From: Polyangiaceae bacterium
GTDB taxonomy: Bacteria; Myxococcota_A; Polyangia; Polyangiales; Polyangiaceae
DNA length: 56,749 bases
Direction of reading: 5' to 3'
Assembly: GCA_023150915.1 (NCBI GenBank)
Contig: JAKLKA010000068.1
Coordinates: 1-56,749 of the forward strand
Positions 34,399-42,869 of this stretch are shown here, piece after piece. Below the pieces are notes generated by a model, which was not told where the DNA came from, did no database searches, and saw only the letters and a list, made by a program, of their open reading frames with translations. Both the position numbers and the translations under genes were made by a program. The first letter of the stretch is position 1; each line of letters opens with the position of its first letter.

Positions 34399-35268
34399 AT
34401 GGCGTCGAAGCTGGAGCGCATCGGCACCCTGTCGGTGGCCGACCACGACCGCGACGTCACCGGGATGAGGTACGTCTACCCGGTGGTGTCGCGCCGCGCC
34501 GGCGGCGTGAGCATCGGTGTGAACCTGAATCCGAACAACGCCTGCAACTGGCGCTGCGTGTACTGCCAGGTTCCCGGGCTGACCTTCGGCAAGGGCCCGC
34601 CGGTGGATCTGGCGCTGCTCGAGCGCGAGCTCGAAGAGACGCTCGAGGCGGTGGTCCACGGCGACTTCCTCGAGCGCCACGCGCCCGCGGGCGCACGGCG
34701 ACTGAACGACATCGCGCTCTCGGGCAACGGCGAGCCGACCACGTGCCCGGACTTCGGTGCCACGCTCGAGGTGATCGCCCGAGCGCTCGACCGTCATCGG
34801 CTGCGCGGCCGCATCAAGCTGGTGCTGATCACCAACGGCTCGATGCTGAACAAGCCCGAGATCCAGGCCAACCTCCGGCGCATGGCCGAGCTCGGCGGCG
34901 AGGTCTGGTTCAAGCTCGACAGCGCCACCGGCCCCGGGGCCCTGGCGATCAACAACTGCCACGCCAGCCCGGACGAGCATTTCGAGAAGCTCCGCGCCGC
35001 CGCGGCCGCGTGCCCGACGTGGCTCCAAACCTGCTGGTTTCGGCGCCTGGGCCAGCCGCCGTCGCCCCTGGAACAGGCCGCCTATCTGGCAACCCTCGAA
35101 CGGGTGCGGCGCGAAGCGGTGCCGGTGCAGGGCGTGCACCTCTACACGCTGGCGCGGCCGTCGCTTCAGCCCGAAGCCGGCGAGCTCGCGCCGCTCGAGG
35201 CCGAGTGGCTGAACGCGTTCGCGGCGCGCATCCAGGCCCTGGGGCTGCCAGTCACGGTCAGCGCCTGA
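34399..35268 (+). CDS. Radical SAM protein
   Basis: 289 residues. The [4Fe-4S] motif is the standard CxxxCxxC, here CNWRCVYC (near residues 50-57), followed by a radical SAM barrel with SGNGEPT (SAM-binding GGE-like motif) and KLVLITNGSMLNK. The family resembles small radical SAM enzymes with wide substrate use; no auxiliary cluster motif is clear. ATG 34399 has GGGGTG just before it; a GTG six bases upstream is also in frame. Overlaps rsmE tail-to-tail by 11 bases. Reaction unknown. Confidence 0.88.
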   Translation: MASKLERIGTLSVADHDRDVTGMRYVYPVVSRRAGGVSIGVNLNPNNACNWRCVYCQVPGLTFGKGPPVDLALLERELEETLEAVVHGDFLERHAPAGARRLNDIALSGNGEPTTCPDFGATLEVIARALDRHRLRGRIKLVLITNGSMLNKPEIQANLRRMAELGGEVWFKLDSATGPGALAINNCHASPDEHFEKLRAAAAACPTWLQTCWFRRLGQPPSPLEQAAYLATLERVRREAVPVQGVHLYTLARPSLQPEAGELAPLEAEWLNAFAARIQALGLPVTVSA

Positions 35269-35986
35269 GCGCGTCGTGCACCAACCCCAGCGCCACCAGA
35301 CAGGCGACGTCGCTCGGCAGCACCCGCCCGCCGAGCCCGACGGCCAGGAAACCGTGCCGAGCGAGCAGCGCGCGCTCCGCGTCGACCCACCCGCCCTCGG
35401 GGCCAATCGCCACGATCACGCGGCCCTGTGCGGGGCAAGCCTGGGCCACGCGGGGAAGGCTGGGATCGAGATCGGCAACCAGGCGTGTCGCCGCCGCGGG
35501 CAGCAAGCCCTCGAGCAACTGCCCGAGCGAGCGGTGCACGGTCACCTCGGGCAGGCGGGTGTCGCGCGCTTGCTCGAGCCCGTCGAGCAGGTGTCGGCGG
35601 ATCTCGCCGGGCTCGAGCTGATGGCAGTCGAAGTAGTACCGCTCCACCCGGGTGGCGCCGGTAATCCACACCTGGCCGACGCCGACCGACGCGATCGCCG
35701 AGAGCAGCCGGGCAAACACCTTGGGTCGAGGCATGGCCAGGAGCAGATCGACCCGACAGCGCTCGGGCACGGGGGCGCCGGCCAGCGTGCGGGCGTCGAG
35801 CTGGACGCGGTCGGGATGCACCTCGACCACCGTCACCGCGCCGAGCGGGCCGTCGATCACGCCGGCCCGGACGGCCTGCCCGGGGACCACCCGCAGCACC
35901 TCGCGCAGGTGCCGCGCGCGCTCACCGCGCACCGTGACCGGTGAGCCCGAGGCGATCTCGGCCGGCTCGAGCAAGAGCAGGTTCAC
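35258..35986 (-). CDS. rsmE: 16S rRNA (uracil1498-N3)-methyltransferase
   Basis: 242 residues. An N-terminal PUA-like beta domain (HLREVLRVVPGQAVRAGVID) is followed by a SPOUT fold with the trefoil-knot motifs IVAIGPEGGWVDAE and LGGRVLPSDVA (family GLGxRILRxETA). It methylates U1498 of 16S rRNA. The family Arg-x-Glu-Thr-Ala end is changed to LPSDVA here. GTG 35986 overlaps the stop of the giant gene upstream (GTGA). Confidence 0.9.
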   Translation of the reverse strand: MNLLLLEPAEIASGSPVTVRGERARHLREVLRVVPGQAVRAGVIDGPLGAVTVVEVHPDRVQLDARTLAGAPVPERCRVDLLLAMPRPKVFARLLSAIASVGVGQVWITGATRVERYYFDCHQLEPGEIRRHLLDGLEQARDTRLPEVTVHRSLGQLLEGLLPAAATRLVADLDPSLPRVAQACPAQGRVIVAIGPEGGWVDAERALLARHGFLAVGLGGRVLPSDVACLVALGLVHDALRR

Positions 35987-38900
35987 AGCGCAGCTTCGCT
36001 GCTGGCCTTCGGCAGCTCGACGAGCTTGGACGAGATCTGGAACTCTTTGCCGTTCCAGACGGCGTCGTGGCGCTCGAGCTTCACCGGCACGTCCTTCTTG
36101 GGGCTGCGCAGCCGTGCGACGAAGCTGGCGCGCGTCGCGTCGGCGGTGGTGAGCAGCACCGACGAGAGCCCCGCCTTGGCGGCGTCGGTCGGTTCGCCCA
36201 AGCCGACGTCTTTGCCGTCGAGCTGGGTCACCAGCAGCAGGTCGGCCGAGAGGTCTTCCCAGGTCAAGAGCACCAAGGAGCCGGCCCCGCTGAAGATCTG
36301 CAGCTCTTTGAGCTCGCGCTTCATCGCCTCGGGGTTGGTGCCCGCCGGCGGCTTCTCGATCAGCCGCGCCAGGCGGGCGGCCGACAGCATGCGCGCCCAG
36401 CGCCGCGGATCGCTCGGCCCCGGCGTGCCCTGGGCGCCGGCGATCTTGCGCTCGAGGCGCAGGGCCTCGTCCACCCGGCCGGTGCCGGCCGCCGCGGCCG
36501 CCAGTCGAAGCCAGCCCAGCGCATCGTCCTTCGCCGACTCGGTCAGCGTGCGGTATTGCCGATAGGCGGGCTCGTACCAGCCGTGGCCCAGGTAGATGTC
36601 TCCGAGCAGCCGGCGCGAGTCGATGCCGTCGGGATCGAACTCGACGATCTCGGAATAGGTGCGGACCGCCTCGTCGGCCAGGCCGGCGCGGGACAGCACG
36701 TCGCCGATCTGGCGGGCGATGCTCGGCGTGAGGAAGCCCTGGTCCCGAAGGCGACGACCCAGCGCCACGGCTTCGTCCTTCTTGTCGGCCTCGACCAAGA
36801 GCTTGACCAGCCGCACGCCGCCGTTGGGATCTTCGGGCGCCTTGGCGATGGCCTCGCGCACCTGCTCGATGCGCTTGCTCACGTCGTCGATCTCGGACAG
36901 CGCGAGATCGAGCTTGGCCCAGTCCACCGCGCTGCCGAACAGAGCGCGCTCTACGGCGGCCACCAGACGTGGGTCGACCGCCCGGCGCAAGATCAGCTTG
37001 GCCAGGAACTTCTGCACCTCGGGCCGAGCCGCGAAGAACCCCAGCACCACGCCGGCGGAACCCTCGCCGTCGATGCGCTTCTGGAGCAGATCGAGGAAGG
37101 TGCGCTCGGCGCGCCAGTCGGCCAGCTCGCACGACCCGGCCGCCGCCGTATAGCGCCCGATCAGCTCGGTGGGGCCCTTGGCGGTCTTGAGCCGCTTCTG
37201 CCAGAGCAGCACCCGCTGCGCGATGGGGCGCGCCGCCGCGTCGCTGCAGATCTTGGGCATGGCTTGGGCCAGCTCCACCTTCTTGTCCGCTTCTCGCTGG
37301 TCCTTCGCCACCAGCTTGCCGCCGGGGGGCTGATCGGCGTCGTCCAGGCGCACCGGCGCTGCTACCGCCTTCTTGGCAAACGCCTGGGGCATGGGCTTCG
37401 CCGCCACGGCCGCGCGCGGCAGGGCCGAACGATCGCCCTCGTCGTCGCCCTTGGCGCGACCCATGGCGCCGCGGGCCGGGCCGCCGGGGCCCGGGGCGGC
37501 GCCGCCCGCCAGCGCGGGCTCGGCAGGCATCACCGTGGGCGCGGGGGGTGGTGCCGCCACGGTCTCTGCCTTCTGCTCGGACTGCTCTTCTTGCGCGGCC
37601 CCCAGCTGGATCGGCGCCGGCGATGCCGGCGCGGCCTTGCCGGCAGCGGACTCGCGGTCGCCGAAGCTGGGCGCATCGGACTTGCTGCAGCCGAGCGGCA
37701 TGAAGGCCGGGGGCAAGACCGCCGCGTGGCGCTCGGCGACTCGTCGCTCGGTGTCGTGGTCGATGTCGAGCAGGCTGAGCTGGCGCTTGCCGCGCAGCTT
37801 GCTGCGTTTGCGCTGGATCCCCATCTGGTAATACGCGCCCTCGCTCTCGAGCGCCAAGATGCTGGTGAAGGGCGTGAGCAGGCCATATTCGAGGCCCAGC
37901 GCCACGATGCGACCGCGCTCGGCATCGGGGCCCTGCGCCCCGCCCAGCAAGCGGCGCACGTATTCCGCCGCCCACAGCCGCGGCACCAGCTCGGCGATCA
38001 CGCTCTTCTCGCGCTCGGGCTCGTACTCTTTGGTGAACTGCTCGCCCCCCACCCGCCCCTTCACCTTCACCCGCTTCGGCAGGTCGTGGTGCGTGCGCGC
38101 CAGCACCACCACCTCTTGCCCGCGGCTGACCTTGCCGCTGGCGGTCGAGAACGGCTCGTCGAGCCCGGCACCGAGATCCAGCTCCAGATCGGTGATGGTC
38201 GGCACCTTCAGCGCGGCGGTCAGCTCCAGCGCCCGCGCCGTGGTCTGCTCGGCCTCGTCCACGCGGAAGGCGGTTCCGCCGCCGGCCCGCGCCAGCTCCG
38301 AGAGCAACGGGTGATTGGCCTCGGTGCCCACGCCCACGGTGAACAGCCGCGCGCGCGAAGTGCCCAGGGCGCGCCGCAGGCGTTCGACGATCTGCTCGCC
38401 GCTCAGCTCGCCGCTGGTCGCCACGCCGTCGCCCACGTAGACCACCGCCGGCTGCTCGGCGCCGTGCAGGCGCTGCAGCGACACGTCGAACATGGACGAG
38501 AGGTCGGTGGCGCCGCCGGCGGTGTGGCCGGCCAGCGCCTCGAGCGCCTTGGCGATCTCACCCTCGCTGGCCGCGGCCATGCCGTCTTTCGGGTGAAGCA
38601 CCGTGGGCCGCACGTCGAGCGCCACCAGGGCGAAGCGATCGTCGTCCGACAGCGCACGCAAGATCGACTCGGCGGCGGCGGTCTTGATCTGGCGAGAGGC
38701 CTCGTCGCCGGCGGCCGAGGTGTCGACCACCACCACCACGTCCCCCCGCTGTTCTTTCACGCCCTTCCAGTCCAGATCCGGCGTGTACCGCACCATCACG
38801 TAGTCGGCGCTCTCGCCGTCGGCCTTGAAGCGCGACACCGCCAGCGGGGGCCGTCGCTCGGGCAGGGTCGCCTCGAGCTGGAAGTCGGCGCGCGGGGTGT

Positions 38901-40146
38901 AGCCGCTGCGCCGCATGGTGACGCTCTTCCCGCTGTCTTCGACCCGGGCATCTGCCAGGGTCGAGAGCTTCATCTTCGGTCCGCTCTCGCCCAGATCCAC
39001 GCGCAGCGCGAACTCGCCGATGCGCACCGGGTCGCCGCGACCCATGGGGTAGAGGTAGCTCAGCTTGCCGTCGCTCGAGGGATTGACCTGCACGTAGCGC
39101 AGCACCACGCGGCGCGTGCCGCCGGCTCGGATCGGGTAGATCCGCGCGCGGTAGCTGCGGGCGTCCACCCACTCGAGAATGGCGGGGGCGTGCCCCGAGC
39201 TCTTGGCGGCGGCGTACTGCGCGGCGGCCTCTTTCGACTCGATGAACTCACCCTCGACCAGGACACCATTGGTCTCGAGCGCGAAGCTGGTCACGCTGGC
39301 GTCGTCGGGAACGGTGAACCAGTACCAACCCTCGACGTCGCGCTCCCCGGGGTTGAAGAAGGCTTGATCGACCTCGGTCTCGCTCAGCCCCTCGCGCACC
39401 ACGGCCCGCACGCTCTGCCGGGCGATTTCCAGGCGGCGCGCCGGGCTGCCCGCGGAGGCTCCCACGTCGACGCCGTAGATCGTCCCCGAGCCGGCGCCGG
39501 GCACGCCGCTGCCCGAAGCAAAGTCCGCCATGCCGCCGGTCCAGTCGTCCCAGAACGCCAGCGCCGCGACGGCCGGGGCGGCGTCGCCCTGGACCACCGC
39601 TTGCTCGCCCGCCTTCACCTCGGCCCGGCCGCCCTTGCCGGTGACCGTGGCCATGCCCCGCGCCACGTAGATGGTGGCGTCGGCGCCGCTGCGCTTGATG
39701 GCCACGCCGGTCTCGGCTGCGGTCACGCTGGTGCCCGCCACCGAGTGGACGATGGGCTTGCGGTCGGTGGGGGGTGCGTCCACGAAGTACTCGCCCTGCT
39801 CGAGCACCACCGACTCGGCGCCCAGCGTGATGCGACTGTCCGAGCGCATGAACAGCCGCGAACCGTCCGGCAAGCGGACCAGCGCCCGGGCGCCCTTGTG
39901 GGTCGCGATCTTGGCATCGGCCAAGAGCGGCGCACCGCTCACGGCTCGGGCCGGACCCTGCCCCAGATCCACGCTCACCTCGCCGGCGGCCAGCTCGAGC
40001 CGGGCCTGGATGGGAGCGGCCTTGCTGGGCGGCGGCTTCCGCAGCGCCACGGCCAGCAGCACGGCGACGAACAGCCCCAGGGCGAGCAGCGCCAGCACCA
40101 ATCGGGTCAGCGTGCGCCCGCGCGCCGCTTTCAGGGATTCACTCAT
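35983..40146 (-). CDS. Giant FecR-VIT-VWA-TPR membrane-anchored protein
   Basis: 1387 residues. One N-terminal transmembrane helix (~16-35, LVLALLALGLFVAVLLAVAL), then a FecR-like beta domain (~50-190, VRLPDGSRLFMRSDSRITLG), a VIT domain (~235-370, VREGLSETEVDQAFFNPGER), and a VWA domain (~470-640, VVVVDTSAAGD MIDAS-type DxS, and DLSSMFDVSLQRLHG). A low-complexity Ala/Pro segment and a C-terminal TPR region (~1100-1250, AVRTYSEIVEFDPDGIDSRR) follow. Most of the chain would be periplasmic. VIT-VWA proteins act in adhesion and protein assembly. ATG 40146 has an ideal GGAGG site. Overlaps rsmE by 4 bases. Confidence 0.85.
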   Translation of the reverse strand: MSESLKAARGRTLTRLVLALLALGLFVAVLLAVALRKPPPSKAAPIQARLELAAGEVSVDLGQGPARAVSGAPLLADAKIATHKGARALVRLPDGSRLFMRSDSRITLGAESVVLEQGEYFVDAPPTDRKPIVHSVAGTSVTAAETGVAIKRSGADATIYVARGMATVTGKGGRAEVKAGEQAVVQGDAAPAVAALAFWDDWTGGMADFASGSGVPGAGSGTIYGVDVGASAGSPARRLEIARQSVRAVVREGLSETEVDQAFFNPGERDVEGWYWFTVPDDASVTSFALETNGVLVEGEFIESKEAAAQYAAAKSSGHAPAILEWVDARSYRARIYPIRAGGTRRVVLRYVQVNPSSDGKLSYLYPMGRGDPVRIGEFALRVDLGESGPKMKLSTLADARVEDSGKSVTMRRSGYTPRADFQLEATLPERRPPLAVSRFKADGESADYVMVRYTPDLDWKGVKEQRGDVVVVVDTSAAGDEASRQIKTAAAESILRALSDDDRFALVALDVRPTVLHPKDGMAAASEGEIAKALEALAGHTAGGATDLSSMFDVSLQRLHGAEQPAVVYVGDGVATSGELSGEQIVERLRRALGTSRARLFTVGVGTEANHPLLSELARAGGGTAFRVDEAEQTTARALELTAALKVPTITDLELDLGAGLDEPFSTASGKVSRGQEVVVLARTHHDLPKRVKVKGRVGGEQFTKEYEPEREKSVIAELVPRLWAAEYVRRLLGGAQGPDAERGRIVALGLEYGLLTPFTSILALESEGAYYQMGIQRKRSKLRGKRQLSLLDIDHDTERRVAERHAAVLPPAFMPLGCSKSDAPSFGDRESAAGKAAPASPAPIQLGAAQEEQSEQKAETVAAPPPAPTVMPAEPALAGGAAPGPGGPARGAMGRAKGDDEGDRSALPRAAVAAKPMPQAFAKKAVAAPVRLDDADQPPGGKLVAKDQREADKKVELAQAMPKICSDAAARPIAQRVLLWQKRLKTAKGPTELIGRYTAAAGSCELADWRAERTFLDLLQKRIDGEGSAGVVLGFFAARPEVQKFLAKLILRRAVDPRLVAAVERALFGSAVDWAKLDLALSEIDDVSKRIEQVREAIAKAPEDPNGGVRLVKLLVEADKKDEAVALGRRLRDQGFLTPSIARQIGDVLSRAGLADEAVRTYSEIVEFDPDGIDSRRLLGDIYLGHGWYEPAYRQYRTLTESAKDDALGWLRLAAAAAGTGRVDEALRLERKIAGAQGTPGPSDPRRWARMLSAARLARLIEKPPAGTNPEAMKRELKELQIFSGAGSLVLLTWEDLSADLLLVTQLDGKDVGLGEPTDAAKAGLSSVLLTTADATRASFVARLRSPKKDVPVKLERHDAVWNGKEFQISSKLVELPKASSEAAL

Positions 40147-40303
40147 CTCTTCCTCCGCCGGTTCGTAGCAGGCGTCCCAGGCTGCCGATGTTCCTGCGCC
40201 TTGGGCGTTTCCACAAGGGCGCGCGGGTCCGCCGGGGAAACGCACGGCGGGACCGGCTGCTTACGGCTCTTCCCCCGAATACGGCCCAGCGGGCGGTTCG
40301 ATC

Positions 40304-41488
40304 TCAGCCGGCGCTCTGGGTCCGCGCACGGCGGGCGCGCCGAACGCGCGCGTGCCGAAGGTACCCCTTCAGGGTCAGGTGCTTGCCGAAGCAGAGCAGC
40401 ACGTCGCCGGCCAAGATCTGCCGGTCGCCCCTGGGATTGGGGAGGGTCAGACCACCGCGCAAGATGCTGAGCACCATCACGTCTCGGTCCCGCAGCCCCG
40501 CCTCGCGCAGGGTCTGCCCGGCCAGGGTCGAGTCGGCGGTGATCTGCAGCTCGGCCACGCCGTAGCCGGCCTTCAGCGTGAGCCGTTGCCGCAGATCGAC
40601 CTCGGGGAACGCCACCTGCTCTTCCAGGTGCTCCACGATGTGATCGGCGACGTCGACGCCGGTCGTGGTCTCGATGCCCTCGAGCCCCGGGGACGAGTTG
40701 ACCTCGAGCACCTGGGGCCCGTCGACCGTCTCGAGCAAGTCCACCCCGGCCACCCGCAGCCCCATGATCTGCGCGGCGTGGATGGCGGCGCGCTCGTAGG
40801 CCGGCTCGAGCTTCACTGGCTCGGCACGGGCGCCGCGGTGCACGTTGGCGCGGTACTCTTCTTCGCCGGCGAAGCGTCGCATGGCGGCCACCACCCGGTC
40901 GCCCACCACCAGCGCGCGCACGTCCCGACCCCGGCTCTCGCTCACGAACTTCTGGATGAGCACGTTCTGACGCGCGCTCTGCAAGGTCTCGATGATCGCC
41001 TCGGCGACCTTGGTGGTGTCGGCCAAGATCACCCCGATGCCCTGGGTGCCCTCGAGCAGCTTGATGATCACCGGGGCCCCACCCACCTGCTCGATGGCAT
41101 GCAGCACGCTGCGCCGATCGCGCACGAACGCCGTCGGCGGGATCCCCAGATTGTGGCGCGACAAGATCTGCACGCTTCTCAGCTTGTCGCGCGAGACACT
41201 GATGGCATTGCTCGAGGCCAGGGTGAACACGCCCATTTGCTCGAACTGGCGCACCACGGCGGTGCCATACATGGTGATCGACGCGCCGATCCGGGGGATC
41301 ACCGCGTCGTACCGCCGGATGGGCCGGTTCTTGAAGAACAGCTTGGGGTGGCCCCGCTCGACCTCCATGCTGAAGCGCAGGGTGTTCAGCACCTTGGGCT
41401 GATGGCCGCGCCCCAGGCAGGCCTCGCGCAGGCGGCGCGTGCTGTAAGCGCGGGGGCTCCGCGACAGGATCACGATCCGCAAGCTCAC
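40304..41488 (-). CDS. rimK: RimK-family ATP-grasp ligase with C-terminal RCK_C (TrkA-C) domain
   Basis: 394 residues. RimK pre-ATP-grasp (RIVILSRSPRAYSTRRLREA, YDAVIPRIGASITMYG) and ATP-grasp (IKLLEGTQGIGVILAD, QKFVSESRGRDVRALVVGDR, LEVNSSPGLEGIE). Residues ~310-380 add an RCK_C fold (YGVAELQITADSTLAGQTLR, GDRQILAGDVLLCFGKH), the module that senses nucleotides or ions in K+ channels. RimK enzymes add glutamate to the C terminus of proteins such as S6. GTG 41488 overlaps the stop of the protease gene (GTGA), so ligase and protease are co-translated. Confidence 0.88.
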   Translation of the reverse strand: MSLRIVILSRSPRAYSTRRLREACLGRGHQPKVLNTLRFSMEVERGHPKLFFKNRPIRRYDAVIPRIGASITMYGTAVVRQFEQMGVFTLASSNAISVSRDKLRSVQILSRHNLGIPPTAFVRDRRSVLHAIEQVGGAPVIIKLLEGTQGIGVILADTTKVAEAIIETLQSARQNVLIQKFVSESRGRDVRALVVGDRVVAAMRRFAGEEEYRANVHRGARAEPVKLEPAYERAAIHAAQIMGLRVAGVDLLETVDGPQVLEVNSSPGLEGIETTTGVDVADHIVEHLEEQVAFPEVDLRQRLTLKAGYGVAELQITADSTLAGQTLREAGLRDRDVMVLSILRGGLTLPNPRGDRQILAGDVLLCFGKHLTLKGYLRHARVRRARRARTQSAG

Positions 41489-41949
41489 GCCGCGCCTCGC
41501 CGCTTGCCCTTCTGCGACAGCACGTACGAGCGACCGGCGTCGACCAAGAAGCGGCGCGCCAGCGCCGAGCGCCCGAGCAGCATGCGAAACAGCATGCGCT
41601 CGCGGCTGACCAGGCTCATCTCCACCTCTTCGGACACCGGGCCGAGCTTCACCGTGGCGCGGACGAACAGTCGATACTCGGAGACCCCGCTCGACGCCCG
41701 CACCCGAGCACGCCGCACCACCTTGGCCTCGACCGTCACGCGCCGGTCGAGCTTCTTGCGGTGTAGCCGCACGTCGAAGCGCACGCGGCCGTGGGGCAGC
41801 TCTTGCACGTTCTCGACGTGAAGCGCGCTGCTGCGCGCTCCGGTGTCCAGCTTGGCCCGCAGGCGGCGCACGTTCCACTCGGGAATGTCGACCAACTCGG
41901 CAAAGCCCACGACCAACGGCAGGCGAAGTGAACGCAGTGGTTCGTGCAC
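41485..41949 (-). CDS. Retropepsin-like ATP-dependent zinc protease family protein (PF05618), RimK partner
   Basis: 154 residues from GTG 41949. GFAELVDIPEWNVRRLRAKLDTGARSSAL-type segment with the Asp-Thr-Gly triad of retropepsin folds (KLDTGARSS), then VRFDVRLHRKKLDRRVTVEA and LFRMLLGRSAL. Annotated in databases as a putative zinc protease but the DTG loop suggests an aspartic fold. These genes commonly sit with rimK, as here. The upstream frame is open to 42069 but that would cover the divergent methyltransferase promoter, so the shorter start is preferred. Confidence 0.82.
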   Translation of the reverse strand: MHEPLRSLRLPLVVGFAELVDIPEWNVRRLRAKLDTGARSSALHVENVQELPHGRVRFDVRLHRKKLDRRVTVEAKVVRRARVRASSGVSEYRLFVRATVKLGPVSEEVEMSLVSRERMLFRMLLGRSALARRFLVDAGRSYVLSQKGKRRGAA

Positions 41950-42058
41950 GTGAGCTCGCCCCCGGGGCCCCGGGACTTTGCCCGAGGCGGCGGCAGAAAT
42001 CACCGGACAATCGACAGGGCCTTGCTCGCGCGCCGTTTCGGCGACAGGTTTCGCCGCG

Positions 42059-42799
42059 ATGGACGCCACCGGCAGCCACGAGTCGAACCGGGCCTATTAC
42101 GACGCCTTCAGCCAGGGCTATGAAGACCACCGCGGCGAGAACGACCCCGGCGGCTACCACGACCTGCTCGACGAGCTCGAGGCGGACTTCGTCGAGCGCT
42201 TCGGGCGCGGCCGCGACGTGCTCGAGATCGGCTGCGGCACGGGCCTGGTCCTTTCGCGCATCGCGCGCTTCGCCCGCTCGGCCCAGGGGCTCGATCTGTC
42301 GCCGGGCATGCTCGAGAAGGCGCGGGCCCGGGGCCTGTGCGTGGTCGAAGGCTCGGCCACCGAGCTGCCGTTTCCCCACGCCAGCTTCGACGTCACCTGC
42401 TCGTTCAAGGTGCTGGCGCACATCCCCGACATCCGCATCGCGCTCTCGGAGATGGCCCGCGTCACCCGCCCCGGCGGCTTCTTGATCGCCGAGTTCTACA
42501 ACCCGCTCAGCCTGCGCGGCCTGGCCAAGACCCTGGCGCCCCACGGCAAGATCGCCGACGCTGCCCACGAAGGCCACGTCTACACCCGGTTCGACTCACC
42601 GCTCTCGGTGGCGCGGCTCTTGCCGCCGGGCTGCGACGTGGTCGACTCGCGGGGGGTCCGCATTGCCACGCCCACCGCCAAGCTCATGCGGCACCCCCTG
42701 GGGCGCCGGGTGTTCGGCGCCGCCGAGCGCGCGCTGTGCGACAGCCCCCTGAAGTACGTCGGCGGCTTCTTCATCGTGGCCGCGCAGAAGCGCGCCTGA
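42059..42799 (+). CDS. Class I SAM-dependent methyltransferase
   Basis: 246 residues. SAM motif I VLEIGCGTGLVLSRIA, motif II acidic end QGLDLSPGM, VVEGSATELPFPHASFDVTC and the post-II region MARVTRPGGFLIAEFYN. N terminus MDATGSHESNRAYYDAFSQG is typical of UbiE-like proteins acting on small molecules. No pathway partner next to it, so the substrate is unknown. The ATG at 42059 lies 110 bases from the divergent protease start. Confidence 0.85.
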   Translation: MDATGSHESNRAYYDAFSQGYEDHRGENDPGGYHDLLDELEADFVERFGRGRDVLEIGCGTGLVLSRIARFARSAQGLDLSPGMLEKARARGLCVVEGSATELPFPHASFDVTCSFKVLAHIPDIRIALSEMARVTRPGGFLIAEFYNPLSLRGLAKTLAPHGKIADAAHEGHVYTRFDSPLSVARLLPPGCDVVDSRGVRIATPTAKLMRHPLGRRVFGAAERALCDSPLKYVGGFFIVAAQKRA

Positions 42800-42869
42800 C
42801 GTCAGCGCGTCTCGACTCGCGCAGCTCGGGCAGCGTGATCGGATCAGGGCAAGACGGCCCAAGGCGAGA

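Noticed and set aside
35941-40470. Open frame of 1509 codons on the plus strand
   Set aside because: It is the antisense shadow of the FecR-VIT-VWA-TPR gene; its residues are His/Arg/Gly-rich with no domain, while the minus strand gives clear domains and a GGAGG start.
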